Shown here in pieces: positions 1 to 8,392 of a stretch of 39,125 bases of DNA. The DNA lies in the NCBI GenBank assembly GCA_023150805.1, contig JAKLKF010000070.1:1-39125 (forward strand), read 5' to 3'. The notes beneath the pieces were generated by a model. It was not told where the DNA came from. It saw nothing but the letters and a program-made list of their open reading frames with translations, and did not search any database. The stretch's first letter is position 1, and each line of letters opens with the position of its first letter. Both the position numbers and the translations under genes were made by a program. The stretch comes from Myxococcota bacterium. Lineage in GTDB: Bacteria > Myxococcota_A > UBA796 > UBA2385.

Positions 1-269
1 GCGGTGGTCGACACAAATCCGGAGGCGAGATCGACGATCCACGACGTGTTGATCAGGTAGGCCACCCAGAAGTTGCCGCCCCGCAGGTTGAAGCCCTGGT
101 CGCCGGAGGACACGGGAACGACGTACAACATCGCGTCGTCGGGCGGTGGGGAGCACTCGAATACCGGCCAGTGATCCAACCGCCAGCGTTCGGTCTCGCT
201 GGCGCCGGAAGTACCCCTGGCCTCCCCTGCGACCAGCGTCAGCATGAGAGGGATGGCCGACCGCCTCAC
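1..269 (-). CDS. Exported protein of unknown function (3' part outside window)
   Basis: No listed ORF covers this stretch, but the reverse strand reads open from a GTG at 269 to the window edge (89 codons, no stop). The start makes a GTGA overlap with the stop of the upstream gene (266-268). The product begins MRRSAIPLMLTLVAGEARG, with two Arg followed by a hydrophobic run, so it looks like a short signal peptide. The mature part is rich in aromatic residues and has a Cys-Ser-Pro-Pro-Pro segment. An in-frame ATG at 245 is an alternative start but would remove most of the signal sequence. I do not recognise the family. The overlap suggests co-translation with the next gene upstream. Confidence 0.55.
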   Translation of the reverse strand, partial: MRRSAIPLMLTLVAGEARGTSGASETERWRLDHWPVFECSPPPDDAMLYVVPVSSGDQGFNLRGGNFWVAYLINTSWIVDLASGFVSTT

Positions 270-646
270 ACCGTCCCCAGGACCGTGACGCTGCGCAGCT
301 CCAACGGCATGGAGGACCACAGCAGCAGCGGCCACTGGCCCAGGCCGACGCGCAGGGTCCACGTCGTCGCCAGCGCGCTACCGCCATGGGCGGAGCTGGG
401 GCGGATCCCCGGCAGGTGCTCGATGGGGTCGACGGACCAGAGCTGGGTGGGAAAGGTGTCGCTGCCCGACAGGGTGGTCAGGCAGCCGGTGGGCCCGGTG
501 GGGACCCGGTAGACGTCGGGATCGGACCGGGACTGGAAGACGACCTCCAGGGTCTCGCGGGATGTCAGGCCGGTCGCCAGCAGGACGAGGAGGGCCGTGC
601 GGCCAGCCCGGGTGCGAGGGGAGCGGCGTGGCGGAGTGTTCACCAT
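266..646 (-). CDS. Small exported or membrane-anchored protein, unknown function
   Basis: 126 residues from ATG 646. The N-terminus has five Arg in the first 18 residues followed by a hydrophobic stretch (ALLVLLATGL), consistent with a signal peptide or anchor. The rest is Thr/Ser/Pro-rich with one Cys and no motif I recognise. No Shine-Dalgarno sequence is visible. Instead a promoter-like TGGACA-17-CATCCT lies immediately upstream, with the -10 ending 6 nt before the ATG, so the mRNA may be leaderless. Its stop overlaps the GTG of the following gene. It could be a pseudopilin-like or accessory envelope protein, but nothing in the sequence settles this. Confidence 0.55.
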   Translation of the reverse strand: MVNTPPRRSPRTRAGRTALLVLLATGLTSRETLEVVFQSRSDPDVYRVPTGPTGCLTTLSGSDTFPTQLWSVDPIEHLPGIRPSSAHGGSALATTWTLRVGLGQWPLLLWSSMPLELRSVTVLGTV

Positions 647-652
647 GAACCC

Positions 653-681
653 AGGATGGCAGGAGTCGAGGGGGGTGTCCA
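653..681 (-). promoter_or_regulatory. Candidate promoter giving a leaderless transcript of the 126-aa gene
   Basis: On the minus strand TGGACA (681-676) and CATCCT (658-653) are 17 bp apart, and the -10 ends 6 nt before the ATG at 646. The -35 matches TTGACA at 5 of 6 positions. The -10 keeps A at position 2 and T at position 6. Confidence 0.45.
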
Positions 682-709
682 GGCCCCACTCCGGACCTGC
701 CCCAGCGCC

Positions 710-3007
710 TCACTCCGCGGGGGACTCTCCCGCCAGCCAGGCGTCCACGGCCGCCCGGGCCTCCAGCGGCCCCTGCCACCGGACCACGCCCAGGCCCTCG
801 TCACCGTAGTACGCCTCGACGCGCGCCTTCAGATCGAGCAGCAGCGCCTGCTGGTCGACGCGGTCGTCCCCCTCGCCCGGGAGCAGCGGGTAGCCCGTCA
901 GGTCGGCCAGGTGGAAGTAGTACGTGCCCGGCCGGTCGGTGCGGTGGGCGACGGGCTGGGCGATGGCGGCGAAGACGGTGTCCAGGTCCTCCTGGGTGGT
1001 GACCATGGGGGTCACCTCGTCGAAGAGGTGGACCAGGGACAGGTCGCTCAGCTCGGCGTCGTACAGGCGGGAGAGGGCGGTGGAGCTGCCCGGCATGTAC
1101 AGCAGGTCGGAGAAGGCGCTGTCCTGCTCCCAGCTCTCGCCGTCGGCGGGGAACCAGGTGGTCCCCAGCAGCTCGGGGGTCCACGGGGCGGCGTCCTTGG
1201 CCCGGGGATCGTCCTGGTCCTGGATGTCCGGGTAGATCCAGTTGCCCTGGAACATGCTGATCCGGTAGCCCACCCCTCCGTCGGCGCGAGGGAAGGAGCG
1301 GTAGCCGTGCTGGATGTACTCCCAGCCCCACAGGCGGTGGCGGTCGGCGCCGAAGATGAACTGGCTGCCGCCGGGGATCCACTGGTCGACGTCCAGGACC
1401 TTGGCGCCCACCCAGGAAAACCAGCAGTCCTGGTCCCCTCGGGAACAGTAGTTCTCGTCGGAGGGCCAGCAGGCCGCGGCGTCGTCGGCGGCGGCCCAGT
1501 CGGCGTCGTTGGCGGCGCAGACCTCGGGGCTCTGGCCGGGCACCTCCTCGTCGGTGCAGGAGTAGCAGGGCTTGTCGTGGATCATGGTGCCCAGCACGAA
1601 GCCCGCCGCCTGCAGCTCGTCGAGCACGCCGTCCAGGCCGCAGGCGCGCGCCTTGCTGCCGAACTCCCAGGTGACCCCGACGGCGACGGGCAGGCCGGTG
1701 GCCTGCAGCACGGGGATGTTCTCCTGGAGCTGCTGCACCAGGGCCTGGAAGTTGCTGGCGGCGTTCTCGGCGGGCGTGCAGGCCATGTCGGCGTTGGTGA
1801 AGGGCTCCTCCAGGGTGGTGACGACCCACATGGACAGAGGGGGCCGGGGGTCGGTGGGATCGACCACGTGCCAGGCCCGCGCGGCGACGGCGGCGGGGAT
1901 GTCGGCGCCGGCGGTGTCCTTGGCGGGGTCGGTCTGGACCAGGACGCCGAGCTGGCCCAGGGCCCCGGGGGGCACCAGGGCGAGGGGATCCTCCTCCAGC
2001 GCCACGCTGGCGCGGATCCCCTGGGTGTCGAGCACCAGCGCCTCGTAGCCCGAGGCGGCCTGGCCGCAGCGGGACAGGGCGTGCACCGCGCCCGTGCGCC
2101 GGTCGACGGCGAGCTGCTCGATGCGCCCGCAGGTGTCGACCGTGTGCGTGCCCTCGATGCCCGCGGCGCCCACCTGCAGGCGCAGCAGCGCCCCCTCGCC
2201 GGTGCGCGCGATCCACACCGCGCCCCGGTCGGGATCGACGGTCATGGCGCTGGCGCCGTCGGCGGGTACGATCTGCACGGCACGAAGCTCGGCGGTGGAG
2301 ACGAGCCAGGCGCTGCCGTCCTCGACGAAGGCGGCCAGCCAGCCGGTGTCTCCCACGTGCTGGAGCTGTCGGATGGTGCCGGACATGGGGATGCGCGCCT
2401 GGACGGTGAAGGACTCGTCCAGGATGGCGAGCTGGCCCTTGCCGGCCAGCACCACCTGTCCGTCCCGGGCGGCGCAGGCGTCGTCGAGCTGGTCGGTGTC
2501 CTCCTTGACGACGGTGCGGAAGGTCGCCGCCCGGTTGTAGGTCTCCCAGGAGGTGCCGGCGCGGTTGGTCCCCACCACGTCCAGGCGCGCGCCCAGGGGC
2601 TTGACCAGGTAGAGCTTGTCGGCCACGTCGTCCAGGCAGGAGGCCGGCGACTCGGTGACCTGGACGACGCCCGAGGTGACGACGGTGCCGCCGGCGCAAT
2701 TGTCGACGGTGCCGGCCCCGCCGACGCACCACTCGCCGGTGGGCTGGGCCCAGGTGGGGGTCAGGATGCGCACGGTCAGGCCGGGACCGTCCACGATGTA
2801 CACGGCGTCGTTCCCGGCGGCGCGCAGGACCTGGCGGGCGCCGTTGATCTGCTCGTAGCGGGGGGTGAGGGGGGCGACCTCGACCAGGGACCAGGGGTCG
2901 TCGGCCCACAAGGCAGGGTCGTCGGAGCCGGTGCAGCAGGCGGCGCCGGCGGGATCGTCGCCGTCGCCGCAGGAGAGCAGGGACAGGAGCAGGGGCAGCA
3001 GGCTCAC
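710..3007 (-). CDS. Large Cys-rich lipoprotein: propeller-like N-half, deacetylase-like C-half (tentative)
   Basis: 765 residues from GTG 3007, which overlaps the stop of the DUF3604 gene as GTGA. The frame is open further upstream, but that part is shadow sequence. The N-terminus MSLLPLLLSLLSC is a very short lipoprotein signal with Cys13. Residues about 40-380 alternate short beta-like segments with Asp/Gly turns (for example AMTVDPDRGAVWIAR, EQLAVDRRTGAVHAL), which suggests an NHL/YVTN-type propeller. Residues about 390-765 contain VVTTLEEPFTN, GLPVAVGVTWEFG and VLGTMIHDKPCYSC. This pattern recalls NodB-like polysaccharide-deacetylase or glycosidase folds, but I cannot find an intact HxxxH metal motif. 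Many Cys suggest disulfides outside the cytoplasm. It is probably co-expressed with the upstream phosphoesterase-like lipoprotein. Confidence 0.6.
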   Translation of the reverse strand: MSLLPLLLSLLSCGDGDDPAGAACCTGSDDPALWADDPWSLVEVAPLTPRYEQINGARQVLRAAGNDAVYIVDGPGLTVRILTPTWAQPTGEWCVGGAGTVDNCAGGTVVTSGVVQVTESPASCLDDVADKLYLVKPLGARLDVVGTNRAGTSWETYNRAATFRTVVKEDTDQLDDACAARDGQVVLAGKGQLAILDESFTVQARIPMSGTIRQLQHVGDTGWLAAFVEDGSAWLVSTAELRAVQIVPADGASAMTVDPDRGAVWIARTGEGALLRLQVGAAGIEGTHTVDTCGRIEQLAVDRRTGAVHALSRCGQAASGYEALVLDTQGIRASVALEEDPLALVPPGALGQLGVLVQTDPAKDTAGADIPAAVAARAWHVVDPTDPRPPLSMWVVTTLEEPFTNADMACTPAENAASNFQALVQQLQENIPVLQATGLPVAVGVTWEFGSKARACGLDGVLDELQAAGFVLGTMIHDKPCYSCTDEEVPGQSPEVCAANDADWAAADDAAACWPSDENYCSRGDQDCWFSWVGAKVLDVDQWIPGGSQFIFGADRHRLWGWEYIQHGYRSFPRADGGVGYRISMFQGNWIYPDIQDQDDPRAKDAAPWTPELLGTTWFPADGESWEQDSAFSDLLYMPGSSTALSRLYDAELSDLSLVHLFDEVTPMVTTQEDLDTVFAAIAQPVAHRTDRPGTYYFHLADLTGYPLLPGEGDDRVDQQALLLDLKARVEAYYGDEGLGVVRWQGPLEARAAVDAWLAGESPAE

Positions 3008-5088
3008 CGGGCGGCCTCGACGAAGAAGGGAGAGAGCCAGGTGCGCTGGGGACTCTCGGTGACGCCGCCGCCCCCGCTGTCCGACCCCTCGCCCGCCTCG
3101 AACTCGGTCAGGATCACCCGCACGTAGAAGGCGGCGCCGGGGCTGAGCGCGACGGTGTGCGAGAAGCTCTTGCCCTCGCTGTCGGCCACCATGGCGCCGG
3201 AGCGGTCGACGAGCTGCACCCGGTCGACCTGGGCGCCGTTGCCGTCGATCGAGCCCTGGACGGTCAGGGTGGTGGCGTCCGCCGGCAGGGTGGCGCCGGG
3301 CAGCCACGCGCGGCCCTGGTCGTCCACGCCCAGGACCCGGGCGACCACGCGGGGGCCGCTGCTGCTCAGGGTGGCGCGCTCGAAGATGGCGTCGAAGAGG
3401 GCCACGCGGTCGAGCGGCCCGGCCACGAAGGCGCCGGTCACGCCGCCGTCGGCGTACTGCTGGAGCAGGACGCTGTCCTGTCCGTTGGGCGAGCCGTGCC
3501 AGCCCGGCCCGTCCTCGGTCGAGCCCGGGCGGCTGTCGTGGCAGTCGGTGCCCGAGACGAAGCCGTAGTCCTGGCCCTGCGAGAGCGCGAACTGCACGGA
3601 GCCGTAGGACAGGCGGACGATGGTCTCCTGCACGTTGAAGTCGCACCAGTCGGCCTCGATGTCGACGCACTCGGAGCTGCCGTGCTCACTGTTCATCTCC
3701 AGCACGGGCTCGTAGCGCGGATCGGGCAGGTTGAAGTCCTGGCGGAAGTCCACACCCTGGGGGTTGTCCAGCGCCGAGTGGTGGAAGAAGGTGATGAGGC
3801 GCTGGGGGCCGTGCAGGTCCGCCGCGGCGTCGAGCAGGGCGGTCAGCTCGGTCGGGTCGTTGGTGTGGGCGCCGGCCGAGTAGGTGTAGGCGCTGCCGTC
3901 GCCCTTCTTGACCACCTCGTCGTCGCGCTCGGCGCCGATGCGGAAGTCGGGGTGCACGTCGAGCTGCTCGAAGATGACGGTCTTGTGGCCGCCCTCGTAG
4001 CCGGCCTCGATGGTGGTGGGCTTGGTGCGGTAGTTGGTGTACTCGTAGCCGAGAAGCGTCACCAGCTCGGGGCCGTCGGCGGCCGTCGCCAGCCGCTTCT
4101 GCTCCTCCCAGATGTCGATGCCCGCGCCCCCCACGCCGTCGGGGTAGTAGGTGTCCCACTCGGCGTGATCGGTGATGGCGACGAAGTCCAGTCCCGCCTG
4201 GCGCGCGTTCTGGAAGAAGTCCTGGGCGGCGTAGTCGCCGCGCATCCCGCACTCCTCCTCCCAGTCCTCGCAGCCGTCGTGCGACAGGTTGCTGTGGGCG
4301 TGCAGGTCGCCCCAGTACAGTCGGCGGCCCACGGACAGGACCGGGTCGGTGCTGTCGGTGCCGATCAGCGCGCGGGTGGGGCGGCCGTCGGTGCCCACGG
4401 CGTCCAGCAGCAGGCGGACGGTGAAGGACAGCCAGCCGGGGTGCTCGTGGGTGGGCGACAAGGTGGGCGTGTCCACGCCGACGGACAGGTCGGGCACGAC
4501 CCACTCCGGCGGGCTGTCCGACCAGCAGTCCATCAAGGCGGTGCCGTCCACGCAGCGGCGGTCGAGGTAGCCGACCAGGGTCTCCTGGGCGGTCTGCAGC
4601 GTGGCCTGCAGCTCGACGGCGCCGCCGAGGTCCTCCATGGGGGCCAGGCTGGTGGTGATGGTCGGCGTGAGGTTGTCGCGGGCCAGCAGGGGGGTCTGGG
4701 TGGCGTCGATGGACAGCCAGGTCGCGACGTGGATGGGGCCGCTGGCTTCGCCGGGCGTGGCGCCGACCGCCAGGCGGAGCTGGACCGCCGAGACGTCGCC
4801 GCCCAGGCCCTCGGCCGGCAGCCAGTAGCGGGTGTCGGCGGCGGTCGAGCTGCCGGCGGGCCCCTCGACCGGCGTCCAGGCCCCCTCCTGGCCGGCCCGC
4901 CACTGCATCACGGCGGGCTGGCCCTCCTCGCCGGTGGCCAGCAGCAGGGCGTCCGGGTCGGGCACGAAGGCGAAGAGGCCGGAGCCGTCGGGGGCCTGGA
5001 CGCTGACCACCGGGGGAGGGGCGTGGGGGGCCTCGGCGTCGCCGCAGGCGGGCAGCCACAGCGGCAGGAGCAGGGGGATCAGGGGCAT
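3004..5088 (-). CDS. DUF3604-type PHP-like lipoprotein
   Basis: 694 residues from ATG 5088, with an AAGG-type ribosome site about 8 nt upstream. MPLIPLLLPLWLPAC is a lipoprotein signal (Cys15). After a beta-rich N-terminal region comes the DUF3604/PHP core. It has YWGDLHAHSNLS at about 258-269, ITDHAEW at 305-311, TFFHHSAL at 433-440 and SGTDCHDSRPGS at about 512-523. These supply the HxH, DH, H and DxH ligands expected of a PHP-like metal site. DUF3604 proteins are widespread exported proteins whose substrate is poorly defined; PHP relatives hydrolyse phosphoesters. The gene heads a four-gene minus-strand run and overlaps the next gene by 4 bp. The family call is firm and the reaction is inferred. 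Confidence 0.82.
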   Translation of the reverse strand: MPLIPLLLPLWLPACGDAEAPHAPPPVVSVQAPDGSGLFAFVPDPDALLLATGEEGQPAVMQWRAGQEGAWTPVEGPAGSSTAADTRYWLPAEGLGGDVSAVQLRLAVGATPGEASGPIHVATWLSIDATQTPLLARDNLTPTITTSLAPMEDLGGAVELQATLQTAQETLVGYLDRRCVDGTALMDCWSDSPPEWVVPDLSVGVDTPTLSPTHEHPGWLSFTVRLLLDAVGTDGRPTRALIGTDSTDPVLSVGRRLYWGDLHAHSNLSHDGCEDWEEECGMRGDYAAQDFFQNARQAGLDFVAITDHAEWDTYYPDGVGGAGIDIWEEQKRLATAADGPELVTLLGYEYTNYRTKPTTIEAGYEGGHKTVIFEQLDVHPDFRIGAERDDEVVKKGDGSAYTYSAGAHTNDPTELTALLDAAADLHGPQRLITFFHHSALDNPQGVDFRQDFNLPDPRYEPVLEMNSEHGSSECVDIEADWCDFNVQETIVRLSYGSVQFALSQGQDYGFVSGTDCHDSRPGSTEDGPGWHGSPNGQDSVLLQQYADGGVTGAFVAGPLDRVALFDAIFERATLSSSGPRVVARVLGVDDQGRAWLPGATLPADATTLTVQGSIDGNGAQVDRVQLVDRSGAMVADSEGKSFSHTVALSPGAAFYVRVILTEFEAGEGSDSGGGGVTESPQRTWLSPFFVEAAR

Positions 5089-5120
5089 CGGCCGGCCTTC
5101 GCGGGGGTGGGGTGGGGCCC

Positions 5121-5126
5121 ACGATA
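5121..5126 (-). promoter_or_regulatory. Candidate -10 element for the DUF3604 operon
   Basis: TATCGT on the minus strand, 32 nt before the ATG at 5088. The same hexamer is the -10 of the much better supported kinase promoter at 14456. No good -35 is visible. Confidence 0.35.
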
Positions 5127-5192
5127 GCCCGCCGGTCCGCGGTCGGCGGCCTCGGCGCGGCGGTGGCTGCGGCGGGAGGCGCCCCGGCGGTC

Positions 5193-5198
5193 TATAGA
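5193..5198 (+). promoter_or_regulatory. Candidate -10 element for the five-bladed-propeller lipoprotein gene
   Basis: TATAGA on the plus strand, 33 nt before ATG 5232, in an otherwise almost A/T-free divergent gap. No clear -35 is present. Confidence 0.35.
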
Positions 5199-5231
5199 TC
5201 GCCCTCGCCCCCGCCCTGGCCCGGAAGCCCC

Positions 5232-6632
5232 ATGCCGCTGCGCCCCTCCGCCGTCCTGCTCGCCCTCGCGGCCCTGCCGCTGTCGCTGTCCTGCAAGGAC
5301 GAGGGCGACGACAGCGGGGACCCGGGCGACGGGGGCGCGCTGGACGGGGGCACCGACGCGCCGGTGGAGGTCACGGTCAGCCTGGAGGCGACCCTGGTGG
5401 ACGAGTGCCGCGAGGTCTGTGGCAGCGTCGCGGCGACCGGGCCGGCGGCGGGCCTGCCCTTCCTGGTGGAGAGCGACCTGGACGGCTTCCTGGTGAGCGA
5501 CGGCGTGCTGGACGAGGCGGGCCAGGGCAGCTTCTGCCTGCGCGGGCTGAGCCCTGGCGTGCACACGCTGGCCGTGCACGTGGACCCGGGGGCCCGGCAG
5601 TGGCAGGAGCTGACCCTGGAGGTGCGGCCCTTCGGCTGGGACTGGGGGCTGGACCGCCCGGTGCAGCCGCTCGACGCGCCGCCGTGGGTGCCCGACATCC
5701 CTCCCGCGCAGATGCTGGCCGAGCCGGTGCTCGGCTACCAGGAGGGCGCCTGGGACAGCCTGAGCGTGCTGGCGCCGAGCACGGTCACGTGGGGAGACGC
5801 GCGGCTGCTGTACTACGCGGGTACGGAGGAGACCGAGTTCCGCCTGGGCGTGGCGACCTCGGTGGAGGGGGGGGCCTTCCAGCGCTACGCGGGCAACCCG
5901 ATCCTGACGGCGGAGGAGACGGGTGCGGTGGAGGGCGACTGGGACTACTACGCCCAGAACACCCCCGAGGTGCTGGTGCGGGGGGAGGAGCTGTGGCTGT
6001 ACTACAACGGCCGCGGTGGGACCGACGGGGGGCTGAACATCGGCCTGGCGACGTCCACGGACGGCTATGTGTTCTCGCGCATCGAACAGAACCCGGTGCT
6101 GGCGCCGACCGGCGTGGAGGACGACTTCGACGGGGCCGGCGTCGCACACCCCAGCGTGGTGGTGCGACAGGTCGACTTCACGGACAACGATCGCGGCGCC
6201 ACCGAGGTCTTCGAGCTGTGGTACGCCTCGGGCAGCCTGCAGATCGGCTACGCGCTGTCCGCTGACGGGCGGTCCTTCGAGCGCTACTGCCGGGGGCCGG
6301 TGTTCAGCGGCGTGCCCGGGTCCTGGGACCGGATGACGGTGAAGGCCCCCGAGGTTGTGTACGAAGACGGTCGATATTACATGACCTACAGCGGCTGCGG
6401 GCAGGGCTGCTACCAGGTGGGCTGGGCGGCCAGCGACGACGGGGTGCGCTGGGCGGCGCACGACGCGCCGATCATCCCGGCCCAGGAGGCGCCGGCCTGG
6501 AACAGCTACGGCACGCAGGAGGCCTTCATCGAGGTCGAGGGCGACACCTGGCGCTTCTGGTACGCCGGCACGGGCGAGAGCCACGGGCAGGTCGGCGTGG
6601 TGGAGACGGTGCGGGAGCCGGAGGAGGGCTAG
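5232..6632 (+). CDS. Lipoprotein with a five-bladed beta-propeller (GH43/GH32/GH130-like)
   Basis: 466 residues. I chose ATG 5232 because it starts a clean lipoprotein signal ending ALPLSLSC (Cys21), although the frame is open 40 codons further. An acidic Asp-Gly-Gly linker follows the cysteine, then a beta-domain to about residue 155. After that come repeated blades: RLLYYAGTEE, GEELWLYYNGRGGTDGG, VFELWYASGSLQIGYALSADG, GRYYMTYSGCGQGCYQVGW and WRFWYAGTGESHG. This W/Y-Y-x-G plus 'A-S-x-D-G' periodicity is typical of GH43/GH32/GH130 propellers, which bind or cleave glycans. I could not assign all catalytic acids, so it may bind rather than cleave. It is divergent from the DUF3604 gene, and its stop is shared within a CTAG with the convergent methyltransferase gene. 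Confidence 0.68.
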   Translation: MPLRPSAVLLALAALPLSLSCKDEGDDSGDPGDGGALDGGTDAPVEVTVSLEATLVDECREVCGSVAATGPAAGLPFLVESDLDGFLVSDGVLDEAGQGSFCLRGLSPGVHTLAVHVDPGARQWQELTLEVRPFGWDWGLDRPVQPLDAPPWVPDIPPAQMLAEPVLGYQEGAWDSLSVLAPSTVTWGDARLLYYAGTEETEFRLGVATSVEGGAFQRYAGNPILTAEETGAVEGDWDYYAQNTPEVLVRGEELWLYYNGRGGTDGGLNIGLATSTDGYVFSRIEQNPVLAPTGVEDDFDGAGVAHPSVVVRQVDFTDNDRGATEVFELWYASGSLQIGYALSADGRSFERYCRGPVFSGVPGSWDRMTVKAPEVVYEDGRYYMTYSGCGQGCYQVGWAASDDGVRWAAHDAPIIPAQEAPAWNSYGTQEAFIEVEGDTWRFWYAGTGESHGQVGVVETVREPEEG

Positions 6633-6635
6633 CCC
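6626..6635. other. Palindrome holding the interlocked stop codons of two convergent genes
   Basis: GGGCTAGCCC is a perfect 10-bp palindrome. The central CTAG supplies TAG to the plus-strand propeller gene (6630-6632) and TAG to the minus-strand methyltransferase gene (6631-6629), so the two coding regions overlap by 4 bp. There is no loop or T-tract, so termination here is doubtful. Confidence 0.5.
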
Positions 6636-7714
6636 CGGCGCAGGACGGCCAGCACCTCGACGTGGGGAGTGAGCGGGAACATGTCGAAGGCCTGGACGGT
6701 CTCCAGGCGGTAGCCGGCCTGCAGCGCCGGGCGCAGGTCGCGCCCCAGGTGGCCGGGGTTGCAGGAGACGAAGACGATGCCCTGGGGGCGCGTGACGATC
6801 ACCTGGGACAGCAGGCGGTCGGCCCCCGCCCGCGGCGGATCGAGGACGGCGACGTCGAAGAAGGCGTCGCCCGCGCGGAAGGCCCCGGCGTCGCCCGCGC
6901 GGACGTCGACGGGCAGGCCCAGGGCGGCGGCGGTGCGGCGGGCGTCCTGGCAGGCGGCCGGGTTGGACTCGATCATGGCCAGGGTGGCGCCCTGGCGGCA
7001 CAGCGGCAGGCCGAGGTTGCCGTAGCCGGCGTAGAGGTCGAGCACGGCCACGCCGCGCAGGTCGCCGGCCGCGCGCCCGACCAGGTCGGCGACGGCCTGC
7101 TGGACGGCGGCGACGAGCTGCCGGTTCACGTCCAGGTGGACCTGGGTGAAGGCGGCGGGGCCGACCTGGTGGGTGACGCCCCCGGCCGACAGGGACAGGG
7201 TGGCGTCGCCCTGGACGGCGCGGCCGTCGACGGCCAGCCCCTCGACCGGCAACTCCAGGGCGCGCAGGGCGGCGGCCAGGCCCTTGGCGAAGCGCGGGCG
7301 GCTGGCCTGGGCGGCGAGCACGACCCGGGCGCCGTCGGTGCGCAGCTCGGCCTGGGCCAGCGCGGCGGGCAGGGGCGGCAGGGCGGCGAGCACCTGGGCC
7401 AGGCGCGGGTGGAGCAGGCCGCACCAGGCCACCGGGCGCAGGTCATGGGTGCCGGGCAGGGCCTGGGCCAGGCGGCCGTCGGGCAGGGCGCGGAAGGAGG
7501 CGCGGGCGCGCGCGGGGAGGGCCGGCGCCGGGGGCGGGACGGGGCGGCCCAGCGCCCGGGACAGGCTGTCCAGGCGGGCCTGGCGCTCGGCCAGGTCGGC
7601 GGCCAGGCCAGGGGCGTCGCCGCGGCAGGCGGCGTGGACCTCGCAGCGCAGGCGTGGGGGCAGGTCGGCGGGGGGGACGGGCAGGTCCGACGGGGCGGCG
7701 GAGGTCGCGGTCAT
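6629..7714 (-). CDS. TrmA/RlmC/RlmD-family RNA m5U methyltransferase
   Basis: 361 residues from ATG 7714; the much longer open frame upstream is shadow. This SAM-dependent enzyme methylates C5 of a uridine in 23S rRNA or tRNA. Family motifs are in order: FTQVHLDVN (189-197), DLYAGYGNLG (226-235, SAM motif I), LDPPRAGA (291-298), VSCNP with catalytic Cys318, and DMFPLTPHVE (344-353). It lacks a TRAM domain. The N-terminal 4Fe-4S motif expected in RlmC/RlmD is reduced to Cys24 and Cys30. That leaves open which uridine it modifies, so no gene symbol is given. The gene lies between two lipoprotein genes without an operon partner. A TGC-TACCGG element 6 nt before the ATG may be its promoter. Confidence 0.88.
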   Translation of the reverse strand: MTATSAAPSDLPVPPADLPPRLRCEVHAACRGDAPGLAADLAERQARLDSLSRALGRPVPPPAPALPARARASFRALPDGRLAQALPGTHDLRPVAWCGLLHPRLAQVLAALPPLPAALAQAELRTDGARVVLAAQASRPRFAKGLAAALRALELPVEGLAVDGRAVQGDATLSLSAGGVTHQVGPAAFTQVHLDVNRQLVAAVQQAVADLVGRAAGDLRGVAVLDLYAGYGNLGLPLCRQGATLAMIESNPAACQDARRTAAALGLPVDVRAGDAGAFRAGDAFFDVAVLDPPRAGADRLLSQVIVTRPQGIVFVSCNPGHLGRDLRPALQAGYRLETVQAFDMFPLTPHVEVLAVLRRG

Positions 7715-7720
7715 GCGCCC

Positions 7721-7726
7721 CCGGTA
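7721..7726 (-). promoter_or_regulatory. Weak -10-like element directly before the methyltransferase gene
   Basis: TACCGG preceded by TGC on the minus strand, ending exactly 6 nt before ATG 7714. The surrounding CGTGCTA..GG resembles CGTGCTATAGG before the gene at 31448. It lacks the final T of a good -10. Confidence 0.2.
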
Positions 7727-7759
7727 GCACGCGGGCCCCGCCTCGCCCGGAGCGCGCGA

Positions 7760-7765
7760 TAAGCT
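7760..7765 (+). promoter_or_regulatory. Candidate -10 element of the PilP/GspC-like lipoprotein gene
   Basis: TAAGCT, 18 nt before ATG 7784. A GGAGG ribosome site (7775-7779) sits between them. The same TAAGCT recurs at 11046. Confidence 0.4.
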
Positions 7766-7783
7766 CTCCGCCCCGGAGGCCCC

Positions 7784-8389
7784 ATGCCGCGCTGGTCCCC
7801 CCCTCTCCTGCCCGCCGCGTCCGCGGTGGCCGCCCTGTTCGCCCTGGGCGGCTGCGAGCCGATGGCGCCCTCGGGCAACCCCTTCGCTCCGGTGAAGGTG
7901 CAGGCGGTGGCGACGGGTCCGGCCGCGGCGCCGGCCGCCGACCCCCGCTTCGCGGACTTCGACGAGGAGCCGCAGAGCTTCTCCTCCGAGGAGCTGGCGG
8001 CGATGGCGGGCGGGACGGCCGCGGACCCGGCGGCGGCCCCGGCTGCGGGGGGGGCCGACAGCGCGCCCGCGGCGCCTACGACGCCCGCGGCCCCCACGGC
8101 GGCGCAGGTCGGCGCGGACCTGGCGGTGCAGGCGCCCGCGGTGATCAACCCGGCGGCGCCCCTGGGCTGGGCGGTGCGCCTGGTCTCGACCGTGCCGATG
8201 GCGCAGCCGCCGCGGGCGATCCTGGGGCTGCCCGACGGCCGCGAGGTGGTCGTGACGCCGGGGGCCATGGTGCCCGAGGTCGGGCTGGTGGTGCTGGCCA
8301 TCGGGGCCCAGTCCGTCCAGCTCGCCCGCGTGCAGGCGACGGGCGACCACGCGACGGTGGACGCGATCCAGCTCTCGCCCCTGTACTGA
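7784..8389 (+). CDS. Lipoprotein with a PilP/GspC-HR-like C-terminal domain (tentative)
   Basis: 201 residues with GGAGG 4 nt before the ATG. The signal ends ALFALGGC (Cys24). Residues about 40-115 form an Ala/Pro/Asp-rich linker able to span periplasm. The C-terminal 80 residues contain AILGLPDGREVVVTPGAMV and VVLAIGAQSVQLARV. This layout, a 'product/parameter, bind, value' beta-sandwich, is like the homology region of PilP or GspC. Those proteins link inner-membrane and secretin parts of type IV pili or type II secretion. No pilus gene lies nearby, so the resemblance may only be of fold. It is convergent with the sigma factor gene, and the two ends lie inside one hairpin. Confidence 0.6.
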   Translation: MPRWSPPLLPAASAVAALFALGGCEPMAPSGNPFAPVKVQAVATGPAAAPAADPRFADFDEEPQSFSSEELAAMAGGTAADPAAAPAAGGADSAPAAPTTPAAPTAAQVGADLAVQAPAVINPAAPLGWAVRLVSTVPMAQPPRAILGLPDGREVVVTPGAMVPEVGLVVLAIGAQSVQLARVQATGDHATVDAIQLSPLY

Positions 8390-8392
8390 CCC

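Noticed and set aside
386..3127. A 913-codon plus-strand open frame
   Set aside because: It lies opposite two well-supported lipoprotein genes and is Gly/Val/Gln-rich without any domain or ribosome site. Many similar frames of 300-1100 codons occur opposite real genes here, as expected at this G+C content.
5079..7424. A 781-codon minus-strand open frame
   Set aside because: Pro/Arg-rich composition; antisense to the propeller gene and out of frame with the methyltransferase gene.
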